From positions 1 through 15,433 of the forward strand of contig CAZMRK010000595.1 of NCBI GenBank assembly GCA_964568355.1: a stretch of 15,433 nt of DNA, given 5' to 3'. This document shows, one piece after another, positions 6,909-14,095 of the stretch. The notes beneath the pieces are model-generated. The model did not search any database, had not been told where the DNA came from, and saw only the letters and a list, made by a program, of their open reading frames with translations. Numbering within the stretch: position 1 is the stretch's first letter; the number at the start of each line of letters is the position of its first letter. A program made the translations under genes and the position numbers. Source of the DNA: JAJPJX01 sp964568355. GTDB lineage: Bacteria > Acidobacteriota > Terriglobia > Bryobacterales > Bryobacteraceae.

Positions 6909-7880
6909 GTGGCCCGAAAAGTCTATTTCAACGGCGAGTTCGTTTCCGAGCAGGAAGCCCGCGTTTCCATCTTTGACTCCGCCCTCATGTTCGGCGACAT
7001 GGTGTTTGACATGACCCGCACCTATCGGCAGAAGCCGTTCCGCCTGCGCCAGCACCTCGAGCGCACCTACGCCGGCCTTCGCTATCTCAACATCGACTGT
7101 GGCCTTGCCATCGACGAAATGGAACGCGCCACCCTCGAAACGCTGGAACAGAATCTCCCCGCGCTCGATGGAGCCGACGCCCAGATTATGCACAACATCT
7201 CGCGCGGTCCGCTACCCATGTACCGCGGCGTCTTCGGTGGCTCCGTGCGGCCCACCATCACCATCAGTTGCTGGCCCTATTGGTGGCATCTTGCCGCCTA
7301 CGGTCCTCTGTACCGGAACGGCGTCCGTGCCGTGGTGCCGGCCCAGCGTTCCGTGCCTGCCCACCTGATCGATCCCAAAGTCAAAAACCGCAGCCGCATC
7401 TACTACCAGGTCGCCAACATCCAGGCGCAGCGCGTGGACTCCTCCGGCTGGGCTCTCCTCACCGACGAGCAAGGCCTGGTCACGGAAGGCACCGGGTCCA
7501 ACTTTTTCCTGCTTCGCAAAGGCAAGGTCTACACTCCCCCCGGCCGGAACATCCTCCTCGGCATCACCCGGGGTGCCGTTCTCGACCTCCTGCCGTCGCT
7601 CTCCATTCCGGCCGTTGAGCAGGATTTCGGTCTCTACGAAATCATCAACGCCGATGAAGCCTTCTTCACGGCCACCTCTTTCGGCATCATGCCGTGCACG
7701 TCCATTAATGGCCAACCGATCGGAGACGGTAAACCCGGGGTGGTCACGCAGAAGCTGATCGCTGCATGGAGCGAGATGGTGGGCGTTGACATCATCGCCC
7801 AGGCTGACGACTATGCGCAAAAAGTGAAAGATAAAGAAGCGAGCGAGACGGAGCTGCAGTCCGTCGTCGCATCTCGATAA
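6909..7880 (+). CDS. Class IV PLP-dependent aminotransferase (IlvE/D-AAT type)
   Basis: A 323-residue protein, standard length for fold-type IV transaminases. The probable Schiff-base lysine is K159 in DPKVKNRSRIYY. The signature LVTEGTGSNFFLL (about 190-202) carries E193, and a phosphate-loop-like TATSFG is at about 254-259. K159 and E193 fall at the same positions as in E. coli IlvE. It should transfer an amino group between an amino acid and a 2-oxo acid, and lacks a signal peptide, so it is cytosolic. Branched-chain, D-amino-acid and R-amine specificities cannot be told apart by eye. The start is GTG with an excellent AAGGAGA site. It is third in the operon (12 nt after YhcH, 11 nt before the sialidase) and is the only protein of the operon not predicted to leave the cytoplasm, so its link to glycan use is unclear. 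The C-terminal tail after about residue 300 is charged and possibly disordered. Confidence 0.93.
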   Translation: MARKVYFNGEFVSEQEARVSIFDSALMFGDMVFDMTRTYRQKPFRLRQHLERTYAGLRYLNIDCGLAIDEMERATLETLEQNLPALDGADAQIMHNISRGPLPMYRGVFGGSVRPTITISCWPYWWHLAAYGPLYRNGVRAVVPAQRSVPAHLIDPKVKNRSRIYYQVANIQAQRVDSSGWALLTDEQGLVTEGTGSNFFLLRKGKVYTPPGRNILLGITRGAVLDLLPSLSIPAVEQDFGLYEIINADEAFFTATSFGIMPCTSINGQPIGDGKPGVVTQKLIAAWSEMVGVDIIAQADDYAQKVKDKEASETELQSVVASR

Positions 7881-7891
7881 GCGGGAAAACC

Positions 7892-9472
7892 ATGATGGCC
7901 GAGCCCACCCTCACGAAACTGGTGATCTGTTCCGCTCTGGCGGCGTTATTCATCGGGTGCGGGCCCGCAACCAGCGGACTCACTCTTTCCGTTACGCCCC
8001 ACGTTCACCCCGTTCTGATCCGGAATGACCGAAATCTCCTGATACAGGTTTCGCTGAAGTCCACGCGCGCCACGCCCGTCGACCTTCAGTCCATGGACTT
8101 TGCACTCGACGGCACAACCGATCTCAACGACGTCGACTCGCTCGAACTGCTTTGGTCCGGCGCGAAGCCCGACCTGGAAGCCGCTACCCGCTTCGGTGAA
8201 GCGGTTCCTCCCGCCGCAAGAATCTCCTTCCGCGGCAGCCACCCTGCCGCTCCCGGGGACAACATCCTGCTACTTTCCATGAAGCTCAAGCCCGGTGCCG
8301 ATCTATCCCACAAGGTGTCCGCGAAGCTCCTTTCCGCCGGCGTCAACGGTGGATCGCTTCAGCCGCAAAACGCGCCTGCCGAGACTCGTCGCATCGGCCT
8401 CGCCCTCCGGAAACACAACGACGACGGCGTCCATACCTACCGGATTCCGTCGCTCGCCACCGGGCCCAAGGGCACGCTTTACTGCGTCTACGATATGCGC
8501 CGCCGCAAATCCCGCGACCTTCAGGAAGACATCGACATCGGACTTAGCCGCAGTACCGATGGCGGTCGCACCTGGGACCCTGCGCGCGTCATCATGGACA
8601 TGGGAACCTACGGGGGCAAGCCACAGGAGGAGAACGGCTGCAGCGACCCGGGCATCCTGGTCGACAGCAAGACCGGCGAAATCTTCGTTTGGGCCGTGTG
8701 GATGTGGGGCAAGCCCGGCAAGCATCAGTGGACCGGAGACGGTTCCGAGCCCGGCTTCGAAATTGGCAAAAGCGCCCAGATCATGATGGTCCGCTCCACC
8801 GACGGCGGCCTCGCCTGGTCCAAGCCGGAAAACCTCACGCGCAAGCTCAAGAAACAGGAGTGGTGGCTGATCGCTCCCGCCCCGCAGCAGGGCATCAACC
8901 TCGCCGACGGGACGCTCGTCATGCCCGTGCAGGGTCGCGACGAAAAGGGTGTTCCTTTCGCCACCATCATGGTCAGCAAGGATCACGGCACCCACTGGAC
9001 CATCGGCGCGCCCGCCTATAGCGGCGGCAATGAATGCCAGGCCGCTCAGCTCAGCGACGGCTCCATTATGCTCAACATGCGCAACGATCATGCACGCCTC
9101 CGCGCTGTCTACGTCACCCGCGATTTGGGCAAAACCTGGGCTCCGCATGAGAGCGACCGCACCATCATCGAGCCCAACTGCAACGGCAGCCTCCGCGCCA
9201 TCGAGTTCAGCCAGGGCGGAACTCCAAAGCGCCTGCTGCTCTTCGCCAATCCCCACTCCCAAACAGCCCGCGTGAACCAGACCATTCAGGTCAGCTTCGA
9301 TGACGGCCGCACCTGGCCCGACAAGAACCACCTGCTTCTCGACGAAGGCAAAGGCCGCGGCTACCCCAGCCTGTCGCAGATCGATCCCGAGCACATCGGC
9401 ATCGTGTACGAAGGCAGCACCGCGGACCTAGTCTTCGAAAAGATCGCCTTCAGCGAGTTGGTGGCCCGGTGA
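7892..9472 (+). CDS. Exo-alpha-sialidase (GH33-like), probable lipoprotein
   Basis: A 526-residue protein. A short signal ends in ALFIGC, so Cys23 may be lipidated (Phe at -3 is tolerable but not ideal). Residues about 30-160 look like the beta-sandwich found before many bacterial sialidase domains. The six-bladed propeller follows, with the YRIP motif (R184) and Asp boxes STDGGRTW (221-228), STDGGLAW (302-309), SKDHGTHW (362-369) and SFDDGRTW (468-475). The expected catalytic set is present: Arg triad R184/R397/R460, acid D209, nucleophile pair Y491 and E381, and E507 supporting R184. Spacings E381-R397 and Y491-E507 are both 16, as in known bacterial sialidases. It would release terminal sialic acid from glycoconjugates at the cell envelope. 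ATG 7892 follows GGGA by 5 nt; ATG 7895 is possible. The gene ends the operon, and its stop overlaps a truncated Tat-signal reading frame. Confidence 0.93.
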   Translation: MMAEPTLTKLVICSALAALFIGCGPATSGLTLSVTPHVHPVLIRNDRNLLIQVSLKSTRATPVDLQSMDFALDGTTDLNDVDSLELLWSGAKPDLEAATRFGEAVPPAARISFRGSHPAAPGDNILLLSMKLKPGADLSHKVSAKLLSAGVNGGSLQPQNAPAETRRIGLALRKHNDDGVHTYRIPSLATGPKGTLYCVYDMRRRKSRDLQEDIDIGLSRSTDGGRTWDPARVIMDMGTYGGKPQEENGCSDPGILVDSKTGEIFVWAVWMWGKPGKHQWTGDGSEPGFEIGKSAQIMMVRSTDGGLAWSKPENLTRKLKKQEWWLIAPAPQQGINLADGTLVMPVQGRDEKGVPFATIMVSKDHGTHWTIGAPAYSGGNECQAAQLSDGSIMLNMRNDHARLRAVYVTRDLGKTWAPHESDRTIIEPNCNGSLRAIEFSQGGTPKRLLLFANPHSQTARVNQTIQVSFDDGRTWPDKNHLLLDEGKGRGYPSLSQIDPEHIGIVYEGSTADLVFEKIAFSELVAR

Positions 9473-9528
9473 TCTCGCGCAGGCGGTGTCTCGCCGCAGT
9501 TGTCGCGGCCCTGCCCGCGCGCGCAGCA
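9469..9528 (+). pseudogene. Remnant of a Tat-signal gene overlapping the sialidase stop
   Basis: GTG at 9469 overlaps the sialidase TGA (GTGA) and opens a frame beginning ISRRRCLAAVVAALPARAA: a positive n-region with S-R-R-R, a hydrophobic core and an A-R-A-A cleavage-like end. Past about 9528 the frame turns into low-complexity sequence and runs antisense through the MFS gene, so no mature protein follows. It is best read as the 5' scrap of a fifth exported protein of the operon, cut off by a rearrangement that brought in the MFS gene. It could also be chance, since GC-rich sequence easily gives Ala/Arg-rich frames. Confidence 0.4.
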
Positions 9529-9565
9529 CGCTCAAGAAGCGACGCTCGGCTTCCGGGCCCAGCCT

Positions 9566-10873
9566 TCAATCCTCAACCTCCACCGTGTCCCGCTGGAGAA
9601 ACCGCGCTGCCACGGCCACTAGGATCGCCAGCGCCAGGAACAACCCTGCCAGCGACGAGATCACCGTCCCCAGTCCGACTTTCTTCATCACCAGCGCCGT
9701 TGCCATCGCGGCCGTCCCGCCCGCCAATGTTGAGCAGGTATTCAGAATCCCGTACGCGCTCGCCCTCTGCCGGATTTGCGTTACGTAGCACAACATCGGC
9801 ATCCAGCTCGCATCGGTCCCCGCCATCACCACCCCAAACGCAATCAACCCCCCGATGAGCACGGCCGGATGGCTCCCACCGCCCACGCCCAGCAGCGCCG
9901 GAATGCCCAGCAGGCTCACCAGCGCGCAGGCATAGAACCGGTTCCGCCGGGCCCTCCGGGTCCATCGATCCGACATTCCGCCGATCACCGGCATCAGCAC
10001 CATCGCCGACGCCTGCATGTAGAAGGTGGCTTGAAACGCTGCCACCTCCAGGCTTACCCGATATCGTTCGTAGACAAACAGCGGCAGGTACGTGAACAGC
10101 ACCCAGAACGCCACCCCCGCCAGGGAGAACGCCGCCGTCAACAGAAGCAATGACGGTTTTCGGACAAGCGAGAGCGCCTCTCCCACCGTTACCGGCCGAG
10201 CCCGCTCCGTGACCGTCGCGCTCCCCTCCGGCAGATGCCTCCACATCAGTGCCGCCAACGCCAATCCCAGCGCTCCGGAGAGAACCAGCATCATCCGCCA
10301 TCCCAGATGCGTCGCCACCGCCGCCGCTGGCAGGCCCGCCAGGAAAATGCCGGCGTACGATCCCGATTGGAAAAACCCGGACGCCTTCGCCCGCGTCTCC
10401 GGGCCGTGCAGATCCGCCACCAACGCCTGGCCCGTCGGCATGAACGCCACCTGGGCCACGGCCAGCAGAACCCGCAAAGCCACCAGTTCCCACGCCGACC
10501 GCGCAACCCCGCAAAGTCCCGCAGACACACTCCAACCCACCAGGCTCGCCAGAATCACCGTCCGCCGCGAAAACCGGTCCCCTAGATACCCCGCTACCGG
10601 GGAGAGCAGGCCGTACGTCCAGGGAAATGAGGACGCCACCAGGCCCAGCAGAACGTCGTCTGCCACCAACTCCTTCCTCAGCAGCGGGAACACCGAGTAG
10701 ATCCCGATTCTCGTGAGGTAGTCCACGGCCAGGCCCGCCGACAGCAATCCCACCGCGAACCATTTGTTCGTACTCCGTTGTCCGGTCGCCGCTGCTTGCA
10801 TACGCGCGTTCAAAGTTATCACCGATGGGAGTAGCACCGCAATGCGATTTGCAAGATTCTGCGCGTTTTTCAT
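9566..10873 (-). CDS. MFS transporter, 12 transmembrane segments
   Basis: A 435-residue inner-membrane permease. Hydrophobic segments run throughout, with the MFS motif A GYLGDRFSRR between TM2 and TM3 (about 95-104) and its second-half repeat GGMSDRWTRRARR (about 298-310). The central cytosolic loop is at about 212-240, after LPEGSATVTERARP. D51 and R55 in TM1 (VDYLTRIG) are polar residues of the kind found in organic-anion or sugar-acid porters, so import of a sugar acid is reasonable but unproven. It lies convergent to the sialidase and divergent from the receptor, and is the only minus-strand gene in the right half. ATG 10873 is used, though ATG 10801 (411 residues, trimming an odd 24-residue tail) is nearly as good; neither has a clear Shine-Dalgarno. 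Its promoter must lie in 10874-11023, but no convincing one was found. Confidence 0.9.
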   Translation of the reverse strand: MKNAQNLANRIAVLLPSVITLNARMQAAATGQRSTNKWFAVGLLSAGLAVDYLTRIGIYSVFPLLRKELVADDVLLGLVASSFPWTYGLLSPVAGYLGDRFSRRTVILASLVGWSVSAGLCGVARSAWELVALRVLLAVAQVAFMPTGQALVADLHGPETRAKASGFFQSGSYAGIFLAGLPAAAVATHLGWRMMLVLSGALGLALAALMWRHLPEGSATVTERARPVTVGEALSLVRKPSLLLLTAAFSLAGVAFWVLFTYLPLFVYERYRVSLEVAAFQATFYMQASAMVLMPVIGGMSDRWTRRARRNRFYACALVSLLGIPALLGVGGGSHPAVLIGGLIAFGVVMAGTDASWMPMLCYVTQIRQRASAYGILNTCSTLAGGTAAMATALVMKKVGLGTVISSLAGLFLALAILVAVAARFLQRDTVEVED

Positions 10874-10914
10874 CGTGTCTGCGCCGGAATATCCAAAATT
10901 TTGCGTTTTTTTGC

Positions 10915-10943
10915 TTGACAGCGTCTCGAGTTCGCAATATGAT
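10915..10943 (+). promoter_or_regulatory. Strong sigma70-type promoter of the receptor operon
   Basis: A perfect TTGACA (10915-10920), a 17-nt spacer and TATGAT (10938-10943, 5 of 6 matches). An A/T-rich stretch just upstream (10894-10914) could act as an UP element. The start of transcription would be near 10950, leaving a leader of about 74 nt. Confidence 0.75.
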
Positions 10944-10959
10944 CCCTCAATCTGTTCTC

Positions 10960-10999
10960 TGCCAGCCAGAAGCTGGCACTGCGCCTGTTGGGAACGCAG
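10960..10999 (+). promoter_or_regulatory. Two adjacent hairpins in the receptor mRNA leader
   Basis: The first hairpin has 7-bp perfect arms TGCCAGC/GCTGGCA (10960-10966, 10972-10978) and a 5-nt loop. The second follows directly, with arms CTGCG/CGCAG (10979-10983, 10995-10999) and an 11-nt loop. They lie just after the predicted transcription start and 12 nt before the Shine-Dalgarno. They may stabilise the mRNA or control translation; the first repeat might also be a DNA operator. Confidence 0.45.
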
Positions 11000-11011
11000 A
11001 AATGTAACTTT

Positions 11012-11017
11012 GAGGAG
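11012..11017 (+). promoter_or_regulatory. Shine-Dalgarno GAGGAG of the TonB-dependent receptor
   Basis: GAGGAG ends 6 nt before ATG 11024 and fixes the start there. The same frame is open further upstream to a TTG at 10988, which would put 12 extra residues ahead of a textbook signal peptide. Confidence 0.8.
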
Positions 11018-11023
11018 ATCGCG

Positions 11024-14000
11024 ATGTCTCGTATCCAGCTTTCGCTTCCTGCTCTCGTGTTCTGTCTCGCGGCTGCCCCGTCCTTCGGCCAAATCACCGG
11101 TGGCTCCTTCGTCGGCATCGTGACCGACCCGTCCGGGTCCATCCTTGTCGGTGCCCAGGTAGAGGCGACAAACGTAGGGACCAACGTCGTCGGCAAGACC
11201 GTCACCAATGCCGAGGGCTACTACGAGTTCCCCCTCCTGCCCACCGGCAACTACATCCTCAGCGTCCAGCAGTCCGGCTTTCGCCGCGTGGTCACCGGCG
11301 AAATCGAACTCCACGCCGGCACCAAGCCGAGAATCGATTTCAAAATGGTGCTCGGCCAGGTCAGCGAATCCGTGGAAGTCGTCAGCCAGGCGCCGCTCGT
11401 CAACGCCACCACGACGGACCTCGGCGTGGTCATCGATTCATCCAAAGTGCGCGACCTTCCCCTCAACGGCCGCACCTTCACTCAGCTACTCGCCCTGGAG
11501 CCGGGCTTCAACCTCGGCACCTCCGGCGCCAACCGCGGCGGCGTCCAGTTCAACGGACTGCCCGGCCTCGGCAACAACTGGACCCTCGACGGCGTCGACA
11601 TGTCGTTCGGTGAAAACAACGGCTCAGGCATTGCCGCCGTCGGCGGCAGCGGCACGGTCATCAACACCATCAGCGTCGAAGCCATCGAAGAATTCAAAAC
11701 CTCCAGTGGAGCATTTTCCGCCGAGTACGGGCGCGGCACGGGGGGCGCTATCAACGTCACCACCAAGAGCGGCACCAACAAATTTCACGGCACCCTGCTG
11801 GAATACTTCCGTAACGACAAGCTTGACGCCAACACGTTTTTCTCCAACCGGTCCGGGCTCGCCAAGCCCGAACTTCGCCATAACCAGTTCGGCGGCAACT
11901 TCGGCGGGCCTATCCTGAAGAACCGCCTCTTCTTTTTCTTCAACTATGAAGGCGACCGCATCGTCCGCGGACGCGATATCACGGGCAACGTCGCCTCACC
12001 TCTTCTCCTCAGCCAGATCACCAACCCCGCTCTGGTTCAGTTCCTGACCGATTTCAGCCCTTCGTCGCAAACCCCCACCTCCAATCCTCTGGTCGGCTTC
12101 CACCGCCGCAATGACGCGCAGCGCGTGAGCGAGGACACCTCTCTCTCCCGTATCGACGCCAATCTCGGTCGCCATCGTCTTTCAGGACGCCTGGTCTGGA
12201 ACAGTCAACTGGTAAGCAATCCGCAGCTCTCCCCCGTCATCCACCAGCTTTTGCCCGTCCCGGTCAAGAACTGGGCCTTTTCCGACTACATCGTCATCTC
12301 TCCCACCATGTCGAACGAAATGCGCTTCGGCTACAATCACTACCCCATCTCCCGTCACATCGCGGCCGACAATCCGGACAACAACACTTTCGTTCCGGGC
12401 GTCGGCTATCTCACCAAGGACGGCCGCGGCTTCAGCGCTCCCGGCCTCACCGGCATCACCACCGTCGACTCGCTGTCTTCCGACACCCCCACCTATATGG
12501 GCGTCGACAACTTCACCTGGATCCGCGGCGCCCACACCTTCAAGACAGGTTTTGAAATCCGCTCCACCGACAGCAAACGTACCCAGTTCGGCGGCAACGT
12601 CGTCCACATGTACAACAGCATCCCCGACCTCATCAACGACAACATCTTCTCCCTCGAACTTGACTTCGGCAATCCCGGCCGCGGCTATGCCTACTACACC
12701 TATGCCGGCTACTTTCAAGATGAGTGGAAGGTCAACCGCCGCATCCAGTTGAACCTGGGCCTGCGGTACGAGTACTACACCGTCTTTTCCGGATCCATCG
12801 GACTCGCCACTGCCGACCCTTTCGGTCCCCGCACCAATCGCGGCGATCCCATCTGGGAGCCTGACCGCAACAACTTCGCTCCCCGTGTCGGCGTTGCCAT
12901 CGACCTCACTGGCAAAGGCAAGACCGTGCTCCGCATGGGTGGCGGCATCACCTACGGTCCGCCCCAGCCCTTCTACTATTACGATGACGCCTGGATCGAT
13001 GCACGAGTGCCGTCCTTCCCCGTGGTCAATGTCGTAGACATTCCGGCCAGCTTCAAGCCCGTCCATTTCCCGTTCCCCAATTCTTTCCTGCAGGATGTGC
13101 GCGACGATCCGAGCAAACTGCCCAGCGGCCTCGTCCCCGGCCTCCTCGCGCCCGACCGCAATCGCCGTGACGAGTATTCGGGCCAGTGGAACATCAGCCT
13201 CCAGCACGCCCTCACCAACACCCTGGCGGTTCAAGCGGCCTACGTCGGCAACCGTGCCCTCAAGCTTTATCAGGGAGCCCTGCTCAATCCCATCGACGGC
13301 AAGAGCGGCATCCGTCCCCACGCCGACATCGGTCCCGCGTGGCTCCAGGAAAACGCCGGCCGCAGTTGGCATCACGGTCTCCAGGTCAGCGTGCGCCAGC
13401 GCATGACCAAGGGTCTCACTCTCGACGCCTACTACACCTTTTCCAAAACCATGCAGTATGGCGCCGCCGACTCCAACTTCCAGAAGGACGGCCTCACCCA
13501 GGACTTCGGCAACATCGCCGGCTCTGTCGGCCTTACGCCCGGCGAGGTCAAGCATCGCCTCACCGTTGTGCATTCCTATGCGCTGCCCACTCCCGGCTTC
13601 GCCAAACAATTCGCTGCCGGCCGCCTGCTCACCGCCGGTTGGACGCTGCAGGGAATCATGGACGTGCGCAGCGGCCAGCCTCTCAACATCACCATCGGAC
13701 GCGATGTTGTCGGCAACGGCCAGGGCGGACCGCAACGCCCCGACGCTGTCTCCGGGGTGGATCAGCGCCTCCACGCTTCGGACCGTCTGGTATGGCTCAA
13801 CCCCGCAGCCTACGACGCCAGCGCCCCAAGCCGCCAGGCTCGCTTCGGCAATCTCGGCTTCAATACCGGCCGCGGTCCCGGAGCCTTTAGCTGGGATCTG
13901 GCGATCCACAAAACCTTCCCCATCGGCGAACAGCAGCGACTCATGTTTCGCTTTGAAATGTTCAACTGGCTGAATCATTTCGTCCCCGGCAACCCGGTCA

Positions 14001-14095
14001 CCACCTTATCGGATCCGACTTTCGGAACCATCACTGGCGCCGCCGCCAACACCACGGCGCGCAATATCCAATTCGCCATGAAGTACAGCTTCTGA
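11024..14095 (+). CDS. TonB-dependent outer-membrane receptor, Oar-like
   Basis: A 1023-residue outer-membrane protein. A Sec signal peptide covers about residues 1-22 and ends in APSFG. A carboxypeptidase-regulatory-like Ig-type domain (about 27-115, with GIVTDPSGSILVGAQV and GYYEFPLLPTGNYILSV) is followed by the plug (about 120-235, with RDLPLNGRTFTQLLALEPG). The beta-barrel begins near AEYGRGTGGAINVTTKSG (about 233-250) and ends in NIQFAMKYSF, whose terminal Phe is the usual barrel-assembly signal. The type is greatly expanded in Acidobacteriota, where members are thought to import oligosaccharides or other large ligands with TonB energy. The ligand cannot be read from sequence; sialidase neighbours on both sides suggest a sialylated or acidic glycan. 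It is driven by the strong promoter at 10915-10943, and its stop overlaps the next start (TGATG). Confidence 0.95.
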   Translation: MSRIQLSLPALVFCLAAAPSFGQITGGSFVGIVTDPSGSILVGAQVEATNVGTNVVGKTVTNAEGYYEFPLLPTGNYILSVQQSGFRRVVTGEIELHAGTKPRIDFKMVLGQVSESVEVVSQAPLVNATTTDLGVVIDSSKVRDLPLNGRTFTQLLALEPGFNLGTSGANRGGVQFNGLPGLGNNWTLDGVDMSFGENNGSGIAAVGGSGTVINTISVEAIEEFKTSSGAFSAEYGRGTGGAINVTTKSGTNKFHGTLLEYFRNDKLDANTFFSNRSGLAKPELRHNQFGGNFGGPILKNRLFFFFNYEGDRIVRGRDITGNVASPLLLSQITNPALVQFLTDFSPSSQTPTSNPLVGFHRRNDAQRVSEDTSLSRIDANLGRHRLSGRLVWNSQLVSNPQLSPVIHQLLPVPVKNWAFSDYIVISPTMSNEMRFGYNHYPISRHIAADNPDNNTFVPGVGYLTKDGRGFSAPGLTGITTVDSLSSDTPTYMGVDNFTWIRGAHTFKTGFEIRSTDSKRTQFGGNVVHMYNSIPDLINDNIFSLELDFGNPGRGYAYYTYAGYFQDEWKVNRRIQLNLGLRYEYYTVFSGSIGLATADPFGPRTNRGDPIWEPDRNNFAPRVGVAIDLTGKGKTVLRMGGGITYGPPQPFYYYDDAWIDARVPSFPVVNVVDIPASFKPVHFPFPNSFLQDVRDDPSKLPSGLVPGLLAPDRNRRDEYSGQWNISLQHALTNTLAVQAAYVGNRALKLYQGALLNPIDGKSGIRPHADIGPAWLQENAGRSWHHGLQVSVRQRMTKGLTLDAYYTFSKTMQYGAADSNFQKDGLTQDFGNIAGSVGLTPGEVKHRLTVVHSYALPTPGFAKQFAAGRLLTAGWTLQGIMDVRSGQPLNITIGRDVVGNGQGGPQRPDAVSGVDQRLHASDRLVWLNPAAYDASAPSRQARFGNLGFNTGRGPGAFSWDLAIHKTFPIGEQQRLMFRFEMFNWLNHFVPGNPVTTLSDPTFGTITGAAANTTARNIQFAMKYSF

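Noticed and set aside
5979..7193. Open frame of 404 codons antisense across the glycosidase-like, YhcH and aminotransferase genes
   Set aside because: It spans three well-supported plus-strand genes and their junctions, and has no motif or start signal.
8303..9394. Open frame of 363 codons antisense to the sialidase
   Set aside because: It mirrors the sialidase codon pattern. The plus strand carries all catalytic residues and Asp boxes, and the antisense product has no family features.
9536..9553. GAAGC/GCTTC hairpin between the convergent sialidase and MFS genes as a terminator
   Set aside because: Only a 5-bp stem with an 8-nt loop and no T-run on either strand; too weak to call.
10874..10960. 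A minus-strand promoter for the MFS gene
   Set aside because: GATATT was tried as a -10 but has no -35 at a usable spacing; no other pair fits.
10874..11314. Upstream extension of the MFS frame to 11314
   Set aside because: The extra 147 residues run antisense through the receptor signal peptide and the promoter at 10915-10943 and show no transporter features, so the start is placed at 10873 or 10801.
12182..13978. Open frame of 598 codons on the minus strand inside the receptor gene
   Set aside because: It is antisense to a receptor with clear domain signatures. Its composition is Val/Gly/Ala/Asp-rich, the mirror of C-ending codons, with no recognisable motif or ribosome site.
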